From positions 248,001 to 312,000 of the forward strand of contig JAMYHX010000004.1 of the NCBI GenBank assembly GCA_025529335.1: DNA of 64,000 nucleotides. Reading direction: 5' to 3'. Position 1 is the first letter of the stretch; each line of letters starts with the position of its first letter. This stretch comes from Rhizopus sp. PT2906. Its lineage: Eukaryota; Mucoromycota; Mucoromycetes; Mucorales; Rhizopodaceae. The notes under the pieces were generated by a model. The model ran no database searches, was not told the DNA's origin, and worked only from the letters and a program-made list of their open reading frames with translations. Of the stretch, positions 45,642 to 57,200 are shown one piece after another. Position numbers and translations under genes: made by a program.

Positions 45642-47409
45642 ATGAAGACCTTGTCTCTGATTGCCATTTCACTATTGCTTTTACAGGTTTCTGAAGCAAA
45701 GACATTTCTCTTCCCAATACCACAGCAAGTAGAATGGGCTGGTGCTAGTGTACCACTTTCCGACACCTTTAGATTTGAAGGGATTCAAAATTCTAATGTT
45801 GCAAAGGCTGCAGTTAGATACAAGGATTTGATTATCAACGAACGATGGACACCAGTTCAGAAAATGACAAACAGACTAGTTGTCAGCAAAAGCTTGAATG
45901 AACTGCAGGGTATTCTGTTTCAGGTTTCTGACAATCAAATCAAATTGGATATTGGTGTAGATGAATCCTATGAGTTACATATCCCAAGCGGTGGTGGTTA
46001 TGCTACTCTGACAGCTCCTACTTGGGTAGGCGCGCTTCGTGGGCTAGAGACTTTTTCTCAGCTGGTAGTTACTGATGATGGTAGTGATGGTGATCAGCTG
46101 GTAGCACACTCTGTAAAAATCAAGGATTATCCTGCTTTTGGTCACCGTGGTATCTTACTGGACACATCAAGAAACTTTTATCCTGTTCAGTCCATCCTAC
46201 GTACACTAGATGCACAGTCTTACAATAAGATGAACGTCTTCCATTGGCATATCTCTGACTCGCAATCATGGCCCATCTTTCTTAAATCACATCCTGAACT
46301 TTCGGAAAAGGGAGCCTATTCCGATAAAGAGATATACACTCCCGAGGATATCCAAGATATTATACGATATGGTAACGAACGTGGTATACGTGTGATCATT
46401 GAGTTAGATATGCCTGCTCATACAGGCTCCATTGGCGAATCCCACCCAGAATACATGACATGCCGTGATAAATTTTGGGAAGAGTATGCTGCAGAGCCTC
46501 CCGCCGGTCAGTTGAATCCCGTGAATGAAGAAGCGTTTCAGCTGGTCAAGGACATTGTCACTGAGGGAACTGATGTCTTTCCCGATACTCTTTATCATAC
46601 TGGAGGCGACGAAATCAACAGTAAATGCTGGGAGGATGATGCAACTGTCAAAAAGCATATGGATGAGCATAATATGACAGCTAAAGATTTGTGGTTCAAT
46701 TGGACAAATAGACTACTGGATTTCGTGATAAACGATCGCAAGAAGAGGCCAATCATTTGGGAAGATCCTCTAAAGGACGGCGGTAGTTATCCGAAAGAAA
46801 CTATTGTGCAGATATGGACCACACCTGCTAAGAAATATACTGACCTTGGCCATGACGTTATTGTATCTTCGTATGACTACTTTTATCTTGATTGTGGACA
46901 TGGAGGTAGTTTAATATTCTTTTTGTTACAAGGAATCTCACTTATTGGAATCACATTTTTTAGGTTGGGTAGGCAATGATGAAAGGTTCATCAGCCCTCT
47001 GCAAGCAGAAACTCAAGATGACAGGTTTAATTACGGTGGCTCTGGAGGATCCTGGTGTGCTCCTGTGAAAACCTGGCAGCGAATTTATTCTTATGACATG
47101 ACCTTGGGTATCTCAGAAAGTTCTCCTGGTAAAATCATTGGTGGGGAAGCAGCCATGTGGTCTGAACAAACTGGCCATACTGTCTTGGAAGGACGCCTCT
47201 GGCCACGATCAGCAGCAGCAGCCGAAGTTTTCTGGTCTGGAAGCTACGATGAAGATAACAATAGACGTACTGTTAAAGATGTTGCCGAACGTTTCCATGA
47301 CTGGAACTATCGCTTACAGGCTCGAGGTATCAATAGTGAACCAATTCAGCCTAAATATTGCGCAAAGAATCCAGGCCTCTGCGACCTCCATGCGCCAGAT
47401 GGTTATTAG
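45642..47409 (+). CDS. Secreted beta-N-acetylhexosaminidase (GH20)
   Basis: Cleaves terminal GlcNAc/GalNAc, acting with chitinases on cell-wall chitin. Exons 45642-46905 and 46964-47409, 569 aa. The ATG at 45642 starts a clear signal peptide (MKTLSLIAISLLLLQVSEA); the upstream in-frame ATG would place a hydrophilic stretch before it. A GH20b-like N-terminal domain is followed by the (beta/alpha)8 barrel: FGHRGILLDTSRNFYPV, NKMNVFHWHISDSQSWPI, IIELDMPAHTGSI and YHTGGDEINSKCW with the catalytic Asp-Glu pair. Further on are WEDPL and GGEAAMWSEQ, both family blocks. Several N-glycosylation-type sites (for example NMT, NWT) fit a secreted enzyme. Confidence 0.96.
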
Positions 47410-47768
47410 CTTTTCACATTGAAATAAACTTTTTTTTTGTTCTTTTTTTTGCATTTCATTTGCGGTGGTTATTTCTGCCAATTAGAACGAGTTAAGTGTC
47501 TCGAGTAAGAAAGAGACGGCGATAATCCCTTTACTGTTGTCATGGTTGCCATAGGCTATGTATGCATACGCATATCTTGTTGATAAACACTTCAAACAAA
47601 TCTTTTCCAAAATGAATGACTGTAATTTTTTCTTCTCCTTACGAACCGGAATGAAATGATAAGGGTTACTTACTTTAATGAGCTCAAATGGCGGGACTTT
47701 TTTTTTTTTCTAAAAAGAGGTATATAAGTGCCAATTTTCGATTTCTTTCTTTTCTTTGTAGTTTAAAT
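47410..47768. other. Promoter region of SEC24
   Basis: About 360 bases between the hexosaminidase stop and the SEC24 start. T runs close to both ends; no coding. Confidence 0.6.
47721..47727 (+). promoter_or_regulatory. TATA-like element upstream of SEC24
   Basis: TATATAA 42 bases before the start codon, after a T run and followed by a CT-rich stretch. Position is close for a TATA box, implying a very short leader. Confidence 0.4.
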
Positions 47769-50700
47769 ATGGCTTCCAATCCACCCATTCGACCTGTTCA
47801 AGTGGCTAATGGTAAGATATTCTTTTATATTTATAAAATGCACGCGAAATATATAATAATAAAAAAAAGGAGCACCTATTAGGCCAACCACACAACAGCC
47901 AATAAGACCAATGCGACCTCCTATGCCACCCGTTATAGGAACAGCACCTGTACCTCCAGGACAAAGACCACCAATGATGAATCCTCGACCATCTATGGCT
48001 CCTCATCCACAGCAAAGACCGCCCATCTCTCAGCCTATGGTGAGACCAATAAGCTCACCTCAACAACCAATGGCTTCTCCCATGCAACAACAACAACAAC
48101 AGCCCATGGCACAAACCAACTTGATATCACCTATGCAAAATTTAAACTTACAGCCACAGGTAATCAACTGTCACTTATAAAAAGGAGGAGCCTCCAAAAC
48201 TCATCATTAAACTGTAGCCACAACAAGGAACCATTCATAGCAAGCCACGTCGTGTCTATGCAATGAATCCCGAACTTACCAGCACGACAGCTACTCCACC
48301 TGTTCCACAGAAAGGTCCTTGGCCAAACAGTCTTCAGCCACCTTTACAAGGAACATCATCACACATTCGGCCTCATGCATCTGCTGCTGCTGGTGTAGGC
48401 TATACCAACGCCCCCTACACTCACTCAGAACAACCTTTACCTCCCGAGCTTCGGCCACCTACCCAACCTCGACCCAGAATTGATCCTGATCAAATGCCCG
48501 CTCCGGTTCAAGTAAGGGAGCAAGATCAGGAGATATTTGAAGGCAAGTTCTTTGGCACATTAGAAAGAGACCGTGTACCACTCGCAACAACTCAGTTTAT
48601 TGCGTTGGATCAAGGTAAAAAAAAAAGCAGAAATCACAAGAAAGACTCAATGGATGACATTCATTAGGAAACTGTAGCCCACGTTTTATGCGTTCAACCA
48701 TGGATCGTATATCATTCAGCAAAGAACTCGCTGACAAGTCTAAACTACCATTGGGTTTAGTGATTCAACCTTTAGCCAAGAATAAACCTGAGGAAGTACC
48801 TGTGCAGGTCGTAGATCATGGACCAGATGGACCGATCAGATGCAGCCGTTGTCGAGCTTACATCAACCCCTGGTGCCAATTCACTCATGGGGGATCTAGA
48901 TTTGAATGTAATGTCTGTGCGCATCTGAATGAAGTGCCGTCTTGGTATTTTGCCAATATCGATATGTCCGGTCGACGTATCGATGCGAATGAGCGACCCG
49001 AGTTACGATATGGAACGGTTGAATTTGAAGTACCTAAGGAGTATTACTCTACCAGACAACCTGCTCCGTTGACGTATGTCTTTGCCATTGATGCCTCCGT
49101 CTTGGCCATTCAGAGTGGTATGCTTCAAGCGGTGTGTGAAGGAATAAAGACAGCATTATATGATGAACATGGAAATGCAAAGGTGAAGAATCGAATTGGT
49201 ATAATCACATTTGACAAGGATGTTCAGTTTTATAATTTATCGGTAATTATTAAAGAGAAGAGAGAGAGAAAGAGGCGATGTGACTAACAAAAGCATTAGG
49301 CTTCCTTGTCAAGTGCTCAAATGCTTGTTGTTTCTGATATTGCAGACATGTTTGTACCTCTTCAAGATGGATTCTTGGTCGATCCTACAGAATCCAAGTA
49401 AGTAATGATAGTTGTTGTTGCTTGAGCGCTAACAGTTATTTTGTAGAAATGTTATTATAGAACTGCTGGATACGTTGCCACACATGTTTAAAGATACCAT
49501 AAGGCCAGAATCTGTATATACATCTGCTGTACGAGGAGGTCTCCAAGCACTGGTAAGCCGAATTCTTTATGTATATTAAATTTGCTCACAGCTCCATTAT
49601 AGAAAGAAACAGGTGGCCATCTCTATATTTTCCAAACATGCCTTCCCAACTATGGTCCTGACGCGTTGAAGCCTCGTGATGATAAATCGCTGTATGGTAC
49701 AGAAAAGGAAAAGAACTTGATAACCCCACAAAGCGACAAATACAAGCAACTTGGAGAGGAGTGTGTAAAGAATGGTGTCTGTGTCAACACATGGGTCTTC
49801 CCATCTCAGTATATGGATCTATCTACCGTCCGTATAGTATCACATCTGACAGGGGGAGATCTGCGCTATTATCCTGGATTTAAATTGGGCGACAAGTACA
49901 GCGTGCTTTACCAGCTGAATCACGATCTTCACCGAGAGACAGGGTTCGATGGTGTGCTCCGTGTTCGATGTTCTGACGGATTACAAGTCATGGATCACTA
50001 TGGTGCATGCCACATGAGCACTTATACCGATGTGGATCTGGCAGGTATAGACGAAGACAAGGCTCTTGTAGCTGTGATGAAGCACGATGGTAAACTAGAT
50101 CTTAATCGCGGAGCCTCGTTCCAGTGTGCTTTGCTCTATACCACACGGGATGGCAGACGTCGTGTACGTGTACACAATCTTCACTTGACTGTTACCTCAC
50201 AAATATCGGACGTCTTCCGTTACGGCGATGTGGATGCTACAATGAGCGTGGTGTTGAGGCAGGCTATCTTTAATCTCCTCCAGAAGAATAGAAAGGAGAT
50301 TCACTCTAAATTAACAGATACCTGTGTAGACATTCTAACAGCCTATCGTAACAATTGTGCTTCTTCTACATCGCCTGGTCAATTGATTTTACCCGAGGCC
50401 TTCAAGCTGCTTCCTGTCTATGTACACGGTGCCATTCGATCGACAGTGCTGAGAGGAGGTAAGAAACAAATAGAGAGTTTAATAGGAGTTATGCCAACTG
50501 TTCTTTTTTTTTCATGTAGTGGGCATTGATATGAACATTGATACAAGAGCAGCTGGTATGAGCCTATTTAATTCACTAAGCGTTACAGAGTTAGTGTGGA
50601 CATTATATCCTAGAATGTTTGCACTACACAAATTGCGCCCAGAAGATGGAGCAGTTGATATGAAAGGACAAGTCAAACTACCTTGCATGATACGCACATC

Positions 50701-51186
50701 GTATGAGCGATTAGAGGCAGATGGAGCCTATCTTGTTGGTAAGTCTTGTATCAAAAATGATATATAAAAAGCACATATTAATATACAATAGATACTGGCT
50801 CAAGTTTATTCTTTTGGCTTGGTCAGAAAATATCACAGAATTTCTTACAAGAGGTGTTTGGAATATCAACATTGGATCAAATAGATCCAAATATGGTAAT
50901 AGAACGGAATAACAATGACAAACATATCTGACACTTTTATTAGATTGCTTTACCTGCATTCAATACAGATTTATCACAAAAGATTCATCATATCATCAGA
51001 CAGCTACAATCTCAGAGAGAAAAGTATCTGAGGCTTGTTATCGTTCGTCAAGAAAAGGATGCAGTCGAATTCTTATTCTCTACTTGGATGTCTGAGGATC
51101 GCAACGCAGAAGTCCAAACTTATGTTGATTACATGTGTGTTTTACATCGCAAGATTCAGGAAGAAATGAAGAGACTGAACAATTAA
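47769..51186 (+). CDS. SEC24: COPII coat subunit Sec24
   Basis: Cargo-binding subunit of the Sec23/Sec24 inner coat at ER exit sites. Ten exons: 47769-47811, 47870-48159, 48218-48614, 48668-49242, 49300-49397, 49447-49552, 49603-50458, 50520-50738, 50792-50895 and 50944-51186, 976 aa. The N-terminal ~240 residues are Pro/Gln-rich and disordered. Next is the zinc finger (CSRCRAYINPWCQF...FECNVC), the trunk with a vWA-like fold (TYVFAIDASVLAIQSGML, RIGIITFDKDVQFYNLS), the beta-sandwich (FDGVLRVRCSDGLQVMDHYG), the helical domain and the gelsolin-like end (LFFWLGQKISQNFLQEVFG). The block order equals Sec24 throughout. Which cargo-specific paralogue it is cannot be decided without alignment. Confidence 0.95.
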
Positions 51187-51207
51187 CAATAAAAGATATA
51201 CATATAT

Positions 51208-51564
51208 TTATTTATTCAGATGACTTGTGAATGACACAGGCTTATCTTTAAAGCGGCTGAACGCTTCTTGTGCTGCGGTTGAATTGTCTTTTTTAATGGT
51301 TGAATTATGCAATACTGAGTTGAAGCCAAAATAAGTTCCTTGTAATATCGCTGTATACGAAGGAGGTCCTTCGCCCCAGCCGTCGTCCTTGTCATTACAA
51401 GTGGGCTGTGGTAAGTATTGTGTCTCTTGTTTTGTCGTCTTGTTTTCTTCTATTGAAAACATAGGAAGTGTCTTTTTGAGAGCAAGGTGTGTGTCTTTTA
51501 ATTCCTGTGTCAGCTTTTCTTCATCGGAAGATATTGAAAATTTACTTAGATCAAGTGGATTCAT
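51208..51564 (-). CDS. Hypothetical 118-aa protein
   Basis: Single open frame starting MNPLDLSKFSISSDEEKLTQ; upstream in-frame codons only read a T-rich leader, so 51564 is the preferred start. Hydrophilic, Lys/Thr/Ser-rich, with no membrane segment. The most ordered part is WGEGPPSYTAILQGTYFGFN. It ends 21 bases beyond the SEC24 stop, tail to tail. Codon composition looks like its neighbours, and the 5' side has an A/T-rich promoter-like run shared head-to-head with GUS1. I do not recognise the family. Confidence 0.5.
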   Translation of the reverse strand: MNPLDLSKFSISSDEEKLTQELKDTHLALKKTLPMFSIEENKTTKQETQYLPQPTCNDKDDGWGEGPPSYTAILQGTYFGFNSVLHNSTIKKDNSTAAQEAFSRFKDKPVSFTSHLNK

Positions 51565-51728
51565 TAATAAAAGAAACAAAAAGAAACAAAAAACAAAAAA
51601 CAAAAAAAAAGATTGGCTGAAGGCATAATTGAATGAATGTCAAAAGGGGCAACATGAGTCAAAAGCAAGTCACTCTCCTTCTATAAATATTTTTTTCAGG
51701 TCAGAAAAGAAAAATAACCCTTTTGAAT

Positions 51729-54073
51729 ATGAGCCCTATTCAACTTGTTGTTGCTGCTAAAGCATCTCCTTTTAGCTATGGTAAAAAATGAGTACCTTAT
51801 ATAAAAGAAGCAGGTGACTTAATGTCTATATGTGTAGGCGTACTTGCTGTAGCAAGCTATATCAACTCTGTCAAAGAAGGATCAGTCAATGTCGAATTGC
51901 GTGATGTAAAGAACCTTGAAGGTGCTTCAAAGCCTGCTGCCTCTATTAGTCATAACGGGTAAGCAAAAAGAGAGAAAATTGACTATTATGAATGTATCTC
52001 ATTCTCTTTTTCTTGGGGATAAAGTGAAACTTATGAAACAACCAACGCCATCATCCGTCTTTTGACTCGTCTTCACCCCGAAGCAGGTTTGTACGATGTA
52101 AAAGATGCCCTGACCTGCACCCTGGTCGACCAATGGCTCGATGTCGTCGAATCCGAATTATCCACCACTGATTTCAAGGCCTTGGATGTCAGCTACAAAA
52201 AGCTCAACAAGCATTTGACACTTCGCTCCTACATTACTGGTTACAAGGTTACCGCAGCTGATTTCGCTGTGTGGGGTGCTTTACGTGCCTCTCCTGTCTT
52301 TGCTCGTATCATCAAGACCAAGAAAGAGACACTTGGAGCCTATCTTGTTCGTTGGTATGAACACATTTTATCATTTGATGCTGCTGAATATGCCTTAACC
52401 GCTGTTCAAAAGCAAGATAAATCTAGCAAGGTAAGCATGTCCATTCACGATAAATAGGGTGATATTTACTCTATCTGTAGAACAAAGCTGCCGATCAAGG
52501 CAAATTTGATATTGGTCTCACAGAGGCCGAAATGGGTAAAGTCTGCACCCGTTTCCCTCCTGAGCCCTCCGGTTATCTTCATATCGGCCACGCCAAAGCT
52601 GCCTTACTCAACCAATACTTTGCCGAGACATACAAAGGAAAATTGATCATCCGTTTTGATGATACTAACCCTAGCAAAGAAAAGACAGAATTTGAAGAAT
52701 CAATCAAGGAGGATCTGGCACTGATCGGCGTTGACTCATCTGTCGTCACTCACACTTCCGACTATTTTGACCAAATGTACGAAATGGCAGTAAAGATGAT
52801 CAAGGAAGGTAAAGCTTACTGTGATGATACTGACCAAGCAACCATGCGTGAACAACGTACTGCTCGCATTCCTTCCAAATGCCGTGATAACTCGATTGAT
52901 GAAAACTTGCGTCGATTCGAAGAGATGAGAAAGGGCTCTGAGGAAGGTCAAAAGAACTGCCTGCGTGCAAAGATTGACTATGCCAGTCCTAATGGTACCA
53001 TGCGTGACCCTGTGATCTATCGTTGTAACTTGACACCTCACCATTACACCGGTGACAAATGGAAGGTTTACCCTACCTATGACTTTGCCTGTCCTGTTGT
53101 TGACTCTATCGAAGGTGTTACTCACGCTTTGAGAACGAACGAATACCGTGATCGTAACGTTCAGTATGAATGGATGCTCAACGCTCTTGGTCTCCGTCAC
53201 GTCAAGATCTGGGACTTTAGCCGAATTAACTTTGTGTACACCCTCTTGTCCAAGAGAAAGCTCACTTGGTTTGTCGATCAAGGTTTCGTCTCTGGTTGGG
53301 ATGATCCTCGTTTCCCTACTGTTCGTGGTATTCGCCGTCGTGGTATGACTATTGAAGCTCTGAAGCAGTACATTCTCATGCAAGGTGCCTCTCAAAACAC
53401 CTTGATGCTCGAGTGGGACAAACTCTGGGCTTTAAACAAGAAGGTCATTGACCCTATTGCCCCACGATATACATCTGTTGTCAAAGAAGGCGTTGTCGTC
53501 TGTCACGTCAAGGACGCACCTGTCGAAGTCAAGGAAGTTCTCGTTCACAAGAAGAATCCCAGCCTGGGCAAGAAGAAGACACACTATGGCCCCAAGATCT
53601 ACTTGGACCAAGATGATGTCAAGACCTTGGAAGAAGGTGAAGAAATCACCCTCATGGATTGGGGAAATGTCTTTGTTCGCAAGGTGACTAAGGATGACCA
53701 AGGCCTGGCCACAGATGTTGAGTTAGAACTTCACCTTGAAGGTGATTTCAAAAAGACCAAGAAGAAGCTCACTTGGTTAGCTGCTGATGAAGACGCCACA
53801 GATGTTCTCTTGGTTGATTACGATTATTTGATTACAAAGAAGAAGGTTGAAGAAGGCGATGATGTCAAGGATCTTGTTACACCTCAAAGTGAATTTAAAT
53901 ACCCTGCCTTAGCGGATGGAAACATTAAACAATTAAAGAAGGGCGATATTATCCAATTTGAGCGTAAGGGATACTTTATCTTGGACTCCGTTGCCACTAC
54001 TACTGAACCTGCTCACTTTATCCGTATCCCTGATGGTAAAGCTGCCTCCATGGCATCCAAAGCCAACAATTAA
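51729..54073 (+). CDS. GUS1: Cytosolic glutamyl-tRNA synthetase
   Basis: Charges tRNA-Glu in the cytosol; class I synthetase of the archaeal/eukaryotic GluRS type. Exons 51729-51780, 51838-51958, 52025-52430 and 52481-54073, 723 aa. Residues 1 to about 185 form a GST-C-like appended domain (ADFAVWGALRASPVFARI), which in yeast binds Arc1. The catalytic core begins RFPPEPSGYLHIGHAKAAL with the HIGH motif, then IIRFDDTNPSKEKTEFEESI. The second signature is LLSKRKLTWFVDQGFVSGWD, the KMSKS-equivalent SKRKL. The C-terminal anticodon-binding beta-barrels end in FIRIPDGKAASMASK. The long last exon, coding 531 codons, is free of introns. Strong codon bias (GGT, GCC, AAG) suits high expression. Confidence 0.97.
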
Positions 54074-54226
54074 AAAGAATGATGTAATATAATAAAAAGT
54101 ACAAAGTTTTTGTATAGAAGGAAAATAAGAAAAAGAAAAAAGTTTATATAATATTAAAATATATACATGTGTGTTTAAAAGGTTCGCATAAAGTATACAA
54201 AAATACATTATAAACAGAAGCTACAT

Positions 54227-55353
54227 TTAAGCAAGAATCTGTTTCAATTGCTGCTTTTGATCATCCGATAAGGAAGTGGGGAATTTGACTTCATATGTAA
54301 TTATTAGGTCACCCTTTTTGCCTGTCTTTGAATTTGGCATGCCTTCGCCTGCAACGCGAGATTCTTGTCCAGGTTGAACAACTGATTTGGTGTTATTAAC
54401 GCTCAACGTACGATCGTCCAAAGTCTTGATCTTCTTTTGGAAGCCGGTCAAAGCTTCGACTAGAGTCAGTTGTATTGTCATGCGCAAATTGTCTCCTTCT
54501 CGTTTAAACACAGGATGAGGCTTTTCTTCCAAGACAAACTCGATATCTTGTGTTGTACCATTCTCAAGTTCATCTCCTTCGCCTGGGAATCTGATCTTTG
54601 TGCCTGCTTTCCAGCCCGGCTTGACATTGATCGTCAGGATCTTATCTGTTTGAACGGGTCGACCTGTTGCTCCATCGCGTAATTTACGTGTTACCTTTAA
54701 TCGCTTTGTGCATCCCTTGTAGAGATCTTCTAATGATACCGGGAAAGGACGCTTGATAGCCGGTGGTTTTTCTGGTTCTTGAGCTTGCTGTTGTTGCTGT
54801 CTGAAGCCACTGCGACGGAAACCGCCACCCATGCCGGGCATACCGCCTGAGCTAAATGAAAATCCACCAGGCATACCACCCATACCACCCATACCGCCAA
54901 AGCCTTCATCCATGCCTCCACCACCAAAGGAAGCAAAAAAGTGTTTGAATATGTCTTCAGCATCGGACGGGCGGAAACCTCCGCCGGGCCCACCACTCGT
55001 CGAGAAGTGGAACGTTCCACCAGGGAAGCCGCCAAATCCACCAGCACCTCCATCAGCGCCCGGTGGTGGTGCACCACCTTTGAGACCTTCTTCACCATAT
55101 TGATCAAAGATGGCACGCTTGTTTTTATCACTTAGTACTTCATAAGCTTCACCAATTTCTTGAAATTTAGCATGTGCAACGTCAGCTTTATCTTTATTTC
55201 TATCAGGATGCCACTTTAAGGCTATAAAGAAGTTAATAATACGCTTATTTTAATAGCATGTAGATACTTGCCTAATTTACGGTAAGCTTTCTTTATTGTT
55301 TCGTCATCCGCATCTCTTGGAACGCCAAGGATTGCATAGTAGTCTTTACCCAT
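54227..55353 (-). CDS. SIS1: Class B DnaJ/Hsp40 co-chaperone (Sis1 type)
   Basis: Hsp70 co-chaperone that stimulates ATPase activity and delivers substrates. Exons 55353-55272 and 55221-54227, 358 aa. The J domain is DYYAILGVPRDADDETIKKA, YRKLALKWHPDRNKDKA with the HPD motif, and YEVLSDKNKRAIFDQYGEEG. A Gly/Phe region with GGM repeats follows (GFGGMGGMGGMPGGFSF). No CxxCxGxG zinc repeats are present, hence class B. Substrate-binding domains: PFPVSLEDLYKGCTKRLKVT, IKPGWKAGTKIRFPGEGDE-like block, and EALTGFQKKIKTLDDRTL. The single intron uses a GC donor (see findings); the reading of L-A-L-K-W across the junction supports it. Confidence 0.95.
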
Positions 55354-55613
55354 CTTCTAAAGTAGTTTATATCAAAAAAGTGAGAGAAAGAGAAATAGAA
55401 TTACGAAAAAGTGAAGGCATATTATATATATGCAAAATGATAAAGTTCCACAGCATTCGATATGTTTTAAACCAATGAAATGATGTAAAATCAAATAAAT
55501 CTCAACTCCGTTAAAAATAGCTTGTCGAAGTTGCTGGAAAAGAGAGTCTGACACTTTTGTACACAGCAAAATTACTCTTTTATACAAATAATAATAAACA
55601 CAAGGATGATATC

Positions 55614-56357
55614 TTAAGATCTGGGCTTTTCCTTCTTTTCCTTGTACAAAGCAAGGAGGGAGACACCAGCGACCTTAACAATCTTGAAACGAACACCAGG
55701 AATATCACCAACAGCACGACCCTTACGACCGAAACCGGCAATCAAAACTTCGTCGTTTTCGTCAACATAGTTCAAACAACCGTCATTGGGGACGAAGGCA
55801 GTGACCTTCTTACCGTTCTTGATAAGTTGAACACGAACACACTTACGAATGGCAGAGTTAGGTTGCTTGGCTTCGACACCAATCTTTTCGAGAACGATAC
55901 CCTTGGCGTGAGAAGAACCACCGAAAGGAGATGAGCGGTAAGCGGTTCCAAGAGCTCTCTTTTTGTATTGTTTATCGGCCCAACGTTGATCACGGCGGTG
56001 AATACGAAGCTTACGAGCAGCGTTCAAACCTCTAGGTTGTCCCTTACCTAAAAGTATACAGGTATATAATCAGCAAATTGTGCCTTAATTTCCAGAATAG
56101 CATGAGTTGGTTCTATATACTAAAATCCAAGGGAGAGGAGAGGTATTTTCATTTGTTGATGTAGACATGTAAGCATTTCCATGATTCTCACTACGCACAT
56201 GTATTACTCAGCTTGTAATATCCAATATTTCCCATCCATCCATTATATATATCCATACATTTCCACTGTCTAATCCAAAAGCTCTTTTTTCCCCCTTGTC
56301 TTTCTAGTATATACAACATATGCTTTCTGATAACTATGTAGTCTAGCCCTTACCCAT
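55614..56357 (-). CDS. RPS23: 40S ribosomal protein S23 (uS12)
   Basis: Decoding-centre protein of the small subunit. Exon 1 is only ATGG (56357-56354); a 306-nt intron follows, long for this window, then exon 2 at 56047-55614. The product is 145 aa, the standard length. It starts MGKGQPRGLNAARKLRIHRR and contains GIVLEKIGVEAKQPNSAIRK (the PNSA loop with the hydroxylated Pro), CVRVQLIKNGKKVTAFVPND and VLIAGFGRKGRAVGDIPGVR. Residue 5 is Gln where most eukaryotes have Lys. The long first intron of a ribosomal-protein gene may carry regulatory signals or a hosted RNA; I could not identify one by eye. Confidence 0.97.
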
Positions 56358-57200
56358 TATAGCGAGATATTTTCAAAAGAAGATTATCAGAGAGGACGGG
56401 GTTGGCTTTGTCATCGAACAATAGAGCAGGAGCAAAGGGTGGGCAAAGCAGTGGGAGCGTCGATTGAATGTCCGACCCGGAATTTTTGCCTTCTTATGGT
56501 TCATGACAGCTCGATGTAGAGGTTTATTTTTGTCTGATTTAAAAAAGTACTCATGATAACAAAGTAAATTTATGCTCTTAAAGTTCTAATACCAAAGACT
56601 ACTTCTTGATGAGTATCAATGGAGAATAATGACTGAACACCATTGAATTTCAAAAAACACCCTTTGCTTAAGAGAATTAAGGGCAAAAATATCTAAATAT
56701 GTTCTTGCTTTAATTTTATAATGCATCTGATTGACTCTTGTAGCAAATGAGCACTGCAACTTTTTTTTAGCAAATATAGAGATAATCTATTGCCAAAAGA
56801 AAGACACCATGTGTAATAAAAAAGGACAAAGTAGCATCCTCTGTTTCACTAGTGATAAAGGAACAAGTGTACGACCATCTATCAGATGTCACAAGCATTA
56901 TAGAGTTTATACACAATTGAATGCCAAACTTCCATATATGCTTTTATTTCTTTTCCAATTCAGTCAACAAAGTAAAAACTAGCAATCAGTGGACAAGAAG
57001 TAGTGAAGAACGTGAATGGTATTTCATGACTGTAGAGATATAATATATCTGCTATAGCAAATATTCCTCCTGTTCAAAATGACAACCAACCAATAAATCT
57101 AAAGCTCTTCCTTACTCTAACCGGAAAAATTGACACTGTATTAGCAGCTGATTAACGCTATGTCCTGAGATGTCTATCTAATATTTTCTTTATTGTATAT
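56358..57200. other. Intergenic, RPS23 promoter and URA6 3' flank
   Basis: About 840 bases with no supported gene. A short frame at 56731-56982 has no family likeness. The 120 bases next to RPS23 include purine-rich and GGGTGGGCAAAG-type words. Confidence 0.5.

Noticed and set aside
52736..53395. 219-codon minus-strand ORF inside GUS1
   Set aside because: Shadow of the biased codon use of GluRS; no family likeness and no splice or promoter signals of its own.
56731..56982. 83-codon ORF upstream of RPS23
   Set aside because: Mixed composition and no family likeness.
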